Positions 1-5,883 of a stretch of DNA of 7,448 nucleotides are shown here, piece after piece. The DNA lies in assembly GCA_048527645.1 (NCBI GenBank), contig DBGFNI010000169.1, forward strand, positions 1 to 7,448, written 5' to 3'. The notes below the pieces were generated by a model. That model did not search any database and was not told where the DNA came from. It saw only the letters and a list, made by a program, of their open reading frames with translations. Source of the DNA: HGM12669 sp048527645. Its GTDB lineage: Bacteria > Bacillota > Clostridia > Oscillospirales > CAG-272. How positions within the stretch are numbered: position 1 is the stretch's first letter; each line of letters opens with the position of its first letter. Both the position numbers and the translations under genes were made by a program.

Positions 1-157
1 TGCCAGGCGTTCCGATGTGAACACTTTGCAACAAATTTTCGCCGCGGTCATTTGTTCTTCCGGGCAAATGATGCCGCACCGAAAAAGGCGCCCTCGCACA
101 AAACCGCATTTTTCGCGGCGCTGTCCTGTCCGACACGATAATTTTTCGGTCAAACCC
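1..157. other. Left-edge region with no assignable gene
   Basis: I see no gene that can be defended here. Forward frame 1 is open from the edge to a TAA at 139-141 and could be the last 46 codons of a gene starting outside the window, but its residues match nothing I recognise. Forward frame 3 closes at 18-20. On the minus strand an ATG at 51-49, preceded by GGAAG about five bases upstream, could begin a divergent gene running off the left edge, with only 17 codons visible (starting Met-Thr-Ala-Ala-Lys). None of the three options is favoured. No convincing forward terminator is present. The left-flanking sequence would decide which one, if any, is real. Confidence 0.3.
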
Positions 158-186
158 TTCCCTTTTCTTGTCTTTTGTGATATACT
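158..186 (+). promoter_or_regulatory. Extended -10 promoter for the leader peptide-secA operon
   Basis: TATACT at 181-186 is one base from the TATAAT consensus. It is preceded by TG at 178-179, which gives an extended -10 (TGATATACT). A 17-base spacer leads back to a poor -35 (TTCCCT, 158-163), and a weak -35 is usual for extended -10 promoters read by the housekeeping sigma factor. Transcription would start around 192-194, leaving a 5' leader of about 50 bases before the TTG at 245. AT-rich sequence follows to about position 210. No operator or riboswitch fold was recognised. This is the only good promoter seen upstream of secA, so secA and the two membrane-protein genes probably depend on it. 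Confidence 0.6.
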
Positions 187-230
187 GATATTTGTAATAA
201 AATCAAAAAACGGAACAGATCGTTTCCGGG

Positions 231-237
231 AAAGGAG
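231..237 (+). promoter_or_regulatory. Ribosome binding site that fixes a TTG start at 245
   Basis: AAAGGAG is a strong match to the anti-Shine-Dalgarno and lies seven bases before TTG at 245-247. It is the reason for starting the leader gene at this TTG rather than at the in-frame ATG at 17, which lies upstream of the promoter. The encoded protein then begins exactly with a signal-peptide-like segment. Confidence 0.7.
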
Positions 238-244
238 CAACGGA

Positions 245-640
245 TTGAACAGGCTGTTTTCACTCTTTCTGACCATACCCGTGCTGCTGATTCTTTCAGC
301 AGGCAGCGGTGCAGACGCCGCCCGTTGCGGCAGTATTGCCGCGGGCGCGGATCTCTCTGCACTTCTGTGCGTCAAAGCGTCCGCCGCCTCATTCGGCATC
401 CCCGCGCGTCAATTTCAGCCGCGCACACAGCTTTCGCATGCGGCACGGACGCACACCATGCCGGTTCCGCCGTCGCTCCCCACCGTCGGTGCGCTGTGTA
501 CCATACGCACCGTGCACGGCATTGCTGCCGCTGCGCATACGACACAGACACCCCGGATGGCACAGACGATCACCGATTATCTTCTTCGCTCCGACGGAAT
601 GGACGGTTACCCCGCCGCGTCACGTCCGACATTCTTCTGA
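245..640 (+). CDS. Small exported protein upstream of secA, candidate Sec-monitoring leader peptide
   Basis: This gene encodes 131 residues of no family I recognise. What can be seen: a short basic N-region (Met-Asn-Arg), a hydrophobic core at about residues 4-19 (LFSLFLTIPVLLILSA), and an Ala-Asp-Ala signal-peptidase-type site at 23-25. The remaining 106 residues are rich in Ala, Thr, Pro and His, contain Cys28, Cys42 and Cys85, and lack an obvious domain. The C-terminus (about 104-131) passes from a possible helix into the Gly/Pro/aromatic stretch GYPAASRPTFF just before the stop. The start is supported by an extended -10 promoter and a strong ribosome binding site. All three forward frames are open over much of this GC-rich stretch, so the frame choice rests on the start signals and the signal peptide. 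The gene lies directly before secA, with a structured 93-base gap. Inference: it may act in cis, as SecM does in E. coli, with ribosome pausing near its 3' end controlling secA translation. It has no SecM FxxxxWIxxxxGIRAGP motif. It could instead be an ordinary small secreted protein. Confidence 0.6.
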   Translation: MNRLFSLFLTIPVLLILSAGSGADAARCGSIAAGADLSALLCVKASAASFGIPARQFQPRTQLSHAARTHTMPVPPSLPTVGALCTIRTVHGIAAAAHTTQTPRMAQTITDYLLRSDGMDGYPAASRPTFF

Positions 641-670
641 TCGGCCGTGCAAATGTAAAACACGCCGGCG
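613..670 (+). promoter_or_regulatory. Hairpin spanning the leader-peptide stop codon, with a long-range helix
   Basis: Bases 621-628 can pair with 642-649 (seven of eight pairs, mismatch T625/C645), placing the TGA at 638-640 in the loop. Around it, 613-620 can pair with 662-670 (eight pairs, one bulged C). A ribosome paused on the last codons or the stop of the leader gene would disrupt both. The outer helix uses the same bases (666-670) as the hairpin at 665-683, so the two cannot coexist. Pairing was read by eye, and GC-rich sequence gives chance helices easily. Confidence 0.35.
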
Positions 671-683
671 CCTGTTGCGCCGG
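665..683 (+). promoter_or_regulatory. Perfect 7-bp GC hairpin between leader gene and secA
   Basis: CCGGCGC (665-671) and GCGCCGG (677-683) are perfect inverted repeats around a five-base loop (CTGTT). No T-tract follows, so it is not an intrinsic terminator. It is the most stable local fold in the leader-secA gap. Its 3' arm can alternatively pair with 705-710 and hide the GG of the putative secA Shine-Dalgarno, so forming this hairpin would be expected to favour secA translation. Confidence 0.5.
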
Positions 684-699
684 AACGATGAATGAAAAC

Positions 700-733
700 A
701 GAAAGGCTGCGCCTTTGCGCAGATTATATCATC
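700..733 (+). promoter_or_regulatory. Displaced secA ribosome binding site within two alternative hairpins
   Basis: No Shine-Dalgarno lies at normal distance before the secA ATG at 734; the 11 bases just upstream are AT-rich. The nearest candidate is AAAGG at 702-706, which is 27 bases away. It can be buried in a 6-bp hairpin (702-707 with 711-716, three-base loop). Alternatively 707-712 pairs with 717-722 around a CTTT loop, which leaves AAAGG single-stranded and brings it to an effective distance of 11 bases from the ATG. The two folds are mutually exclusive, so the segment could act as an on/off switch. Direct S1-dependent initiation on the AT-rich stretch is another possibility. Confidence 0.4.
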
Positions 734-3481
734 ATGAATATCATTGATTCCATTATCGGTACCTACTCGCAGCGGCAGGTAAAAAAGCTGCAAAAAACCG
801 TTGACCGCGTCGAAGCACTGGCAGAGCACTACAAGGCAATGTCTGACGAGGAGCTGCGCGGCATGACGCCGAAATTCAAAGAACAGCTTGCTGCAGGAAA
901 AACGCTGGACGATATTTTGCCCGACGCCTTTGCGGTGGTGCGTGAGGCAGCAGACCGTGTGCTGGGCAAGCGCCCCTTCCGTGTGCAGATTCTCGGCGGT
1001 ATCGTCATTCATCAGGGGCGGATCGCGGAAATGAAAACCGGCGAGGGAAAAACCCTGGTTGCCACCATGCCCGCCTACCTCAACGCCCTGACGGGAAAAG
1101 GCGTGCATATCGTCACAGTCAACGACTACCTCGCGCGGGTCGGCGCGGAGGAAATGGGCAGAGTATACGCCTTTTTGGGTCTGACCACCGGCTTGGTCAT
1201 TCATGACGACGAGAAAGCAGATAAAAAAGCTGCTTATGACTGTGACATCACCTACGGCACCAACAACGAATTCGGCTTTGACTATCTGCGTGACAATATG
1301 GTCATCTATAAGGACCGTATGGTACAGCGCGGACACAACTTCGCCATCGTGGACGAGGTGGACTCCATTCTGATCGACGAAGCGCGCACACCTCTGATCA
1401 TTTCCGGTCACGGCGCGCAATCTACCGCTATGTATGACCGGGCGGAGGCGTTTGCCAAAACGCTGACCATGTTCAAAATCAAGGAGATGGACGACAAGTC
1501 CAACATGGAAGAGGTCAAAGAGGATTACATCGTGGATGAGAAGGCAAAAACCGCCGTTCTCACCGCGCACGGCGTGGAAAAAGCAGAGCGCTTTTTCGGC
1601 ATTGAAAACCTCTCCGACCCGGAAAACGCCACCATTTCCCACCATATCAATCAGGCGATCCACGCACACGGATGTATGCGCCGCGATGTGGATTATGTGG
1701 TCAAGGACAATCAGGTAATCATTGTCGACGCCTTTACGGGACGCATGATGTACGGCAGACGCTATTCCAACGGTCTTCACCAGGCGATTGAGGCAAAGGA
1801 GCACGTAAACGTGCAGCGCGAGAGCAAAACGCTCGCCACCATCACCTTTCAGAATTATTTTCGTCTGTATTCCAAACTGTCCGGTATGACCGGTACCGCA
1901 CTGACGGAGGAAACGGAGTTCCGTGAAATCTACAATCTGGATGTTGTGGAGATTCCGACCAACCTGCCCATGATCCGGCAGGATCTGCCCGACGTGGTCT
2001 ACAAGAACACCGCCGGCAAATACCGCGCGATCATCGAGCAGATCAAAGCGTGCCACGAAAAGGGGCAGCCCGTGCTGGTCGGTACGGTGTCCATTGACAA
2101 AAGCGAGCATCTCTCTGCCCTGCTCAAGCGCGAGGGCATCCGGCATACAGTGCTGAACGCAAAATTCCACGAAAAAGAAGCGGAAATTGTCGCACAGGCA
2201 GGTAAATTCGGCGCCGTCACCATTTCCACCAACATGGCGGGACGCGGCACGGATATTATGCTCGGCGGCAACCCCGAATGGCTTGCAAAGGCGGAGATGC
2301 GCCGGCAGGGATATGAGGAGGCGCTGATTGCGGAAGCGACGGGAACGGCAGTCTCGGTCAGTGAAGAAGCGCTGGCGGCACGCAAGGTGTTCCGCGAACT
2401 GTACGACCGCTACAAGGCAGAGATTGCACCGGAGGCCAAGAAAGTCTGCGACGCGGGCGGCCTGTTTATCATCGGTACAGAGCGGCACGAATCCCGCCGT
2501 ATCGACAACCAGCTGCGCGGCCGTTCCGGCCGACAGGGCGACCCGGGTAAATCCCGTTTTTATCTGTCGCTGGAAGACGACCTGATGCGTCTGTTCGGCT
2601 CGGAAAAGATTCTGAGCGTGGTAGAACGCCTGGGGCTGGAGGAGGATCAGCCGATCGATGCGAAAATCCTCTCCAACTCCATCGAAGCCGCACAAAAGCG
2701 GCTGGAAGCGCAGAACTTCAACCGCCGCAAATACGTGCTGACCTATGACGATGTGATGAACAAACAGCGCGCCGTGATTTATCAGGAACGCCGCGATGTG
2801 CTCGACGGGATGGATCTGCGCGATAAAATCAGCCGCATGATCGACGACATGGTCACCACCGCCGTCAACACCTTCACCCCCTCGGACATCCCGGACGATT
2901 GGGATTTTGCCGGCCTGCGGCAGCATTTCAACGGCATTTTGACCGGCGAGAACGACTTCAAATATTCCGGGACGGATCTCAATTCCCTGCATCGCGAGGA
3001 TTTGGTTGAACTGCTGCAAACGCGCGCGCGCGAGCTGTACGCGCAGAAGGAGGCGCTGTTCGGCGACAACATGCGCGAAATCGAGCGCGTGATTCTGCTG
3101 CGCAGCGTGGACACGCGCTGGATGCAGCATCTGGAGGATATGGACGATCTGAAGGAGAGCATCGGGCTTAACGCCTATGCACAGCGCAATCCGATCAACG
3201 AATATCGAATTGCCGGTGCGGATATGTTTGACGAAATGATCAGCGGCATCCGCGAGGACACCGTCTTGTCACTGCTGACCGTGCAGCCGCGTCCGCAGGA
3301 GGAAATCAAGCGCGTCGAGGTAGCAAAGCCCATTGCCGAGGGCTTTGTCGGAGACGGCAGTCAGCAAAAGAAAAAGCCCGTTGTGCGCAAGACGGAAAAA
3401 GTCGGTAGAAACGACCCCTGCCCGTGCGGCTCGGGGAAAAAGTATAAAAAATGCTGCGGAATGAACGACGGTGAGGTATAA
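734..3481 (+). CDS. secA: SecA, preprotein translocase motor ATPase
   Basis: SecA drives secretory preproteins through the SecYEG channel by ATP hydrolysis and works at the inner face of the membrane. The 915-residue protein has the full architecture: Walker A (MKTGEGKT, 100-107), the DEVD Walker B box (207-210) followed by SILIDEARTPLIISG, the preprotein cross-linking region after about 225, NBD2 with TNMAGRGTDI (499-508) and the GTERHESRRIDNQLRGRSGRQGDPG region (581-605), the helical scaffold/wing region, and a C-terminal SEC-C zinc site with Cys896, Cys898, Cys907 and Cys908 (CxCx8CC), which in E. coli SecA binds SecB and ribosomes. About 60 residues (about 511-574) are inserted in NBD2 relative to B. 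subtilis SecA. I chose ATG 734 because MNIIDSIIGTYSQRQ matches the usual SecA start. An in-frame ATG at 692 would add 14 atypical residues. No canonical ribosome binding site precedes 734. The usual Bacillota downstream neighbour prfB is absent. Confidence 0.98.
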   Translation: MNIIDSIIGTYSQRQVKKLQKTVDRVEALAEHYKAMSDEELRGMTPKFKEQLAAGKTLDDILPDAFAVVREAADRVLGKRPFRVQILGGIVIHQGRIAEMKTGEGKTLVATMPAYLNALTGKGVHIVTVNDYLARVGAEEMGRVYAFLGLTTGLVIHDDEKADKKAAYDCDITYGTNNEFGFDYLRDNMVIYKDRMVQRGHNFAIVDEVDSILIDEARTPLIISGHGAQSTAMYDRAEAFAKTLTMFKIKEMDDKSNMEEVKEDYIVDEKAKTAVLTAHGVEKAERFFGIENLSDPENATISHHINQAIHAHGCMRRDVDYVVKDNQVIIVDAFTGRMMYGRRYSNGLHQAIEAKEHVNVQRESKTLATITFQNYFRLYSKLSGMTGTALTEETEFREIYNLDVVEIPTNLPMIRQDLPDVVYKNTAGKYRAIIEQIKACHEKGQPVLVGTVSIDKSEHLSALLKREGIRHTVLNAKFHEKEAEIVAQAGKFGAVTISTNMAGRGTDIMLGGNPEWLAKAEMRRQGYEEALIAEATGTAVSVSEEALAARKVFRELYDRYKAEIAPEAKKVCDAGGLFIIGTERHESRRIDNQLRGRSGRQGDPGKSRFYLSLEDDLMRLFGSEKILSVVERLGLEEDQPIDAKILSNSIEAAQKRLEAQNFNRRKYVLTYDDVMNKQRAVIYQERRDVLDGMDLRDKISRMIDDMVTTAVNTFTPSDIPDDWDFAGLRQHFNGILTGENDFKYSGTDLNSLHREDLVELLQTRARELYAQKEALFGDNMREIERVILLRSVDTRWMQHLEDMDDLKESIGLNAYAQRNPINEYRIAGADMFDEMISGIREDTVLSLLTVQPRPQEEIKRVEVAKPIAEGFVGDGSQQKKKPVVRKTEKVGRNDPCPCGSGKKYKKCCGMNDGEV

Positions 3482-3489
3482 AGAGACAA

Positions 3490-4260
3490 ATGGGATTCGG
3501 TTTACTCTTCGCAGGCTATATCCTCCTGTTTTTTCCCATCGTATACGCCGATGTGGTATGTGTGGTTATCGGCGCGGTGTGCATGTGCGCGGGGCTGTAC
3601 CGTCTGCGCGCGTATGAAAAGCAGTTTCTCTGGTGCTTTTATCTCTCTGTGCCGGGGATCGTGCTCAACGCGTTCAAGAGCGCTCTGACCCTGCAAAAAT
3701 ATCTGGTGAAATACGGCGGCTTCCCCACGCTGCGTGAGGGACTGGACAGGCTCTTTTCCGATCGATTTTCCGCTGTTTTTGACATCGGGTACGCCGCGTT
3801 TATGTTCTTGTTTCTCGCACTGATGCTGTGGGGGATGTTTTGCATTGGGCGCGAGGTGCAGCTGATGAAGATCCAGGTGAAATCGCTGCGCAATCTGGTC
3901 ATCACCGCGGTATACTATCTGCTGTTGATCCTGATCAACACGGGGCTGCCCGTTTTCGGCTCGTACACCGATGACTTCAAGCTCCCCATTCTGCTTCTCG
4001 GATACATCTGGACCATCCTTGTTGCGCTCAATATTTACAGCTGCTACAAGTGGATCACCGTCCCGGAATTGGAGGAGGAGCAAAAGTCCACGCTGTTCGG
4101 GCGCGCACTCGAACGTGCGGCACGCACACGGCATGAAAAAGAAGAGGCTGCGGCAAACGCCCCTGCCACGGGCAAGACCCGTGAGCAGATGGAAAAAAAG
4201 AACGAAAAGCTGCGCCGCCGTGCCGCGCAGCGCGCCGAAAAAGAAAACAAAAAGGGTTAA
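3490..4260 (+). CDS. Multi-pass membrane protein with basic coiled-coil tail (mem1), unknown function
   Basis: I do not recognise a named family. The 256-residue protein has two N-terminal hydrophobic segments (about 3-20 and 22-37), a weaker one (about 47-64), and three clear ones (about 97-119, 134-154, 164-185). A hydrophilic tail from about 193 to the end looks coiled-coil and is strongly basic in its last 28 residues (12 Lys/Arg against 5 Glu). The start MGFGLLFAG, with Asp21 and Gly28, aligns with MGYGFLIAG, Asp22 and Gly29 of the next gene, and later hydrophobic segments follow the same order, so the two appear paralogous. The gene begins 8 bases after the secA stop. GAGG inside the last secA codons (3473-3476) or AAGAGA next to the stop could serve as ribosome binding site, so translational coupling to secA is likely. 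A role linked to secretion is inferred from position only. Confidence 0.88.
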   Translation: MGFGLLFAGYILLFFPIVYADVVCVVIGAVCMCAGLYRLRAYEKQFLWCFYLSVPGIVLNAFKSALTLQKYLVKYGGFPTLREGLDRLFSDRFSAVFDIGYAAFMFLFLALMLWGMFCIGREVQLMKIQVKSLRNLVITAVYYLLLILINTGLPVFGSYTDDFKLPILLLGYIWTILVALNIYSCYKWITVPELEEEQKSTLFGRALERAARTRHEKEEAAANAPATGKTREQMEKKNEKLRRRAAQRAEKENKKG

Positions 4261-4263
4261 GCT

Positions 4264-5724
4264 ATGGGTTACGGATTTCTCATTGCCGGAATGATCTTTC
4301 TGTGCAATCCGCTGATCAACATTGTTGACCTCCTGCCGGATTGCATCGGATATTTTCTGATTCTCTGCGGCATCAGTCAGTTTGCTTATACCGATCATCA
4401 AATGGCTTCCTGCCGCAAAAAGCTGCGTCTGCTCCTGTTTGTGACGCTGCCGAAAACCGTACTGGGCATTTTTTCCTTGATGGGTGAAAAAACCTTTCCC
4501 ATCCTGGGAGAAAGCACCATGGTATTGGTTTACAGCTTTTGCTTTGCAATCGCGGAGCCGATTCTTATGTGGCAGATGTTCAGCTTCTTTTTCGACGGCA
4601 TTTACCGCCTCGGCGTCCGTCAGGGCGATACGGAAAGCGCAGTGCTGTATCGGAAAACGAAAAAGCGCACCCTTCGGATCGGCGACCGTGTGCGCCGCCT
4701 GACCGGCTGGTTTATTGTGCTGCGCGCCTTGTTCTCCGTTCTGCCGCAGTTCATCTTCATTTCCGACATGAGCTACATGGAATATGATATTTACGGGCTG
4801 TACATGGATGTGCGTGACGCCTTCCCAGTGCTGGCAGTTATCTCTGTTCTGATCATGCTCCCCCTGTCCGTGGTCTGGGCAAAAAACATCTGCCGGTATC
4901 TGCGCGATATTCAAAGGCAGGGATATTTGGATCAAAGCATCGCAGAGAAAAAAGCGGAGCTGGGCGAAAAATACACAGTCGCCCGGCGGCGCGATCTGTT
5001 TTCGGATGCTTTTCGCGTCATGCTGTGCGGCATTTTGTTTCTGATCTATGTTGATTTCGGCGGCGTTGATGTTTTGCCGCTGCCGGCAGGCGTTTTGCTG
5101 CTTTTTGTCGCGTTGCTGCTGCTGCGCAAGGAGCTGCAGCTCAAAAAACGCACTTTGTTTTTCAACGGCGTGATCTTCCCCATCAGCATCGCCGCTTATG
5201 TCCTGTCCTTGGACACCGCGCGAAAATATTTCACCTCCGTATGGGAGGATTTCAGCGGCATTTGGGGGAAAAGCGCACGCACCATGCTTCAGAACGATCC
5301 GCTGTCCTTTCTGAAATATCTGGGGCTGCGGCTCACCGACACTGACCGTACCGCATGGGACGCACAGCTATGGAGCTTTGCCGCGGCTGTGCTTGTGTGG
5401 GGCATGCTCACCGTTCTCTTTTTCTCCGTCACCCGACAGATGCGCGCGTATCTGCATCGCGGCGGCGACGAGCTGCTGCATCGGTACTGTTTGGAGACGC
5501 GCGCCGACGAGCAAAAAGCAAGGGGGCGCCTCACTGTGTGGTATCATGCCGTGCGCATCGGCTTTATCTGCACGGCGCTTCTGACCGTACTCTCGCAGCA
5601 CCCGCTGTTTTATTATTTCTCCACGGCTGTTCCGACGCTGCGCGTCGCCTGCTCTGTTGCGTTCTTCTTTTTGATGTGGGGCTATACCCGACAGCTGTAC
5701 CATACGGCAAGCGACCTTGTCTGA
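4264..5724 (+). CDS. Large multi-pass membrane protein with internal duplication (mem2), unknown function
   Basis: No family name can be given. The 486-residue protein appears to be two related membrane units joined in tandem. The first (about 1-220) has hydrophobic segments near 5-19, 23-40, 56-70, 86-110, 149-166 and 186-206. The second (about 246-486) has them near 250-265, 270-287, 299-315, 371-390, 431-445 and 456-473. Matching positions include NIVDLLPDCIG (19-29) with GGVDVLPLPAG (266-276), YSF at 90-92 with WSF at 370-372, RLGVRQGDTES (115-125) with MRAYLHRGGDE (393-403), and AFPVLAV (186-192) with AVPTLRV (455-461). The linker (about 207-245) is charged. The start ATG lies seven bases after AAAGGG (4251-4256), three bases beyond the mem1 stop. 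Together with mem1 this makes three copies of the unit in the operon. There are no obvious enzymatic motifs. Scaffold, transporter or sensor roles are all open. Confidence 0.88.
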   Translation: MGYGFLIAGMIFLCNPLINIVDLLPDCIGYFLILCGISQFAYTDHQMASCRKKLRLLLFVTLPKTVLGIFSLMGEKTFPILGESTMVLVYSFCFAIAEPILMWQMFSFFFDGIYRLGVRQGDTESAVLYRKTKKRTLRIGDRVRRLTGWFIVLRALFSVLPQFIFISDMSYMEYDIYGLYMDVRDAFPVLAVISVLIMLPLSVVWAKNICRYLRDIQRQGYLDQSIAEKKAELGEKYTVARRRDLFSDAFRVMLCGILFLIYVDFGGVDVLPLPAGVLLLFVALLLLRKELQLKKRTLFFNGVIFPISIAAYVLSLDTARKYFTSVWEDFSGIWGKSARTMLQNDPLSFLKYLGLRLTDTDRTAWDAQLWSFAAAVLVWGMLTVLFFSVTRQMRAYLHRGGDELLHRYCLETRADEQKARGRLTVWYHAVRIGFICTALLTVLSQHPLFYYFSTAVPTLRVACSVAFFFLMWGYTRQLYHTASDLV

Positions 5725-5825
5725 TCTGCCGTGCCGTGCAGTGTCATAAATGCGGCAGAAAGCGCCGCTTGCTGCACAGCGCCGCCCGCCGCTGAACAAG
5801 CCGCCCTGCGGCAAACCGAACGATA
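5725..5825. other. GC-rich non-coding tail with small inverted repeats
   Basis: This stretch lies between the mem2 stop and the terminator. It contains TCTGCCG (5725-5731) matched by CGGCAGA (5753-5759) around a 21-base loop, and GCCGC/GCGGC (5800-5804 with 5808-5812) around a three-base loop. AGCGCCGC occurs twice. I see no start codon with a ribosome binding site and no promoter. It is probably structured 3' UTR of the secA operon. Confidence 0.45.
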
Positions 5826-5872
5826 CAAAAAAGAGTTGTCCGGATGAGCTTTCTCCCGACAACTCTTTTTTG
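5826..5872. terminator. Bidirectional intrinsic terminator between convergent operons
   Basis: Bases 5826-5840 and 5858-5872 form a perfect 15-bp stem (CAAAAAAGAGTTGTC and its complement). Two further G-C pairs beyond one mismatch (5842-5843 with 5855-5856) extend it inward. The run of A at 5827-5832 and the run of T at 5866-5871 give a U-tract in either direction. It follows mem2 by about 100 bases on the plus strand and the acetyltransferase stop by 11 bases on the minus strand, so it can end both transcripts. Confidence 0.92.
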
Positions 5873-5883
5873 TTTGATCTTAT

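Noticed and set aside
88..121. GCGCC/GGCGC inverted repeat followed on the minus strand by CTTTTTC, as a leftward terminator
   Set aside because: The stem is only 5 bp with a 24-base loop, and no minus-strand gene lies to its right to be terminated.
17..244. Starting the leader gene at the in-frame ATG at 17 (207 residues)
   Set aside because: That ATG has no ribosome binding site and lies upstream of the promoter. The signal peptide and strong Shine-Dalgarno point to TTG 245.
636..650. A 15-base sequence at the leader stop (TCTGATCGGCCGTGC) that recurs with one mismatch at the mem2 stop (5720-5734)
   Set aside because: About one such 14/15 match is expected by chance in a window this size, and flanking similarity is weak.
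688..747. A 19-codon frame (Met-Asn-Glu-Asn-Arg...) overlapping the secA start as a second leader peptide
   Set aside because: Only a weak GGA three bases before the ATG; no signal peptide or recognisable attenuation codons. It is kept only as a reinitiation alternative for secA.
3021..3032. A (CG)6 run inside secA, possible Z-DNA or slippage site
   Set aside because: It encodes normal SecA residues (Thr-Arg-Ala-Arg-Glu) in frame and is too short to support a structural claim.
620..3130. An 836-codon open frame on the minus strand opposite secA
   Set aside because: It lies antisense to an intact, unmistakable secA. The translation has no recognisable domain, and such long antisense frames arise from GC-biased codon use.
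3502..4935. A 477-codon open frame on the minus strand across mem1 and mem2
   Set aside because: It spans two well-supported genes with proper ribosome binding sites and transmembrane segments. The antisense product is rich in His and Gln, typical of a shadow frame.
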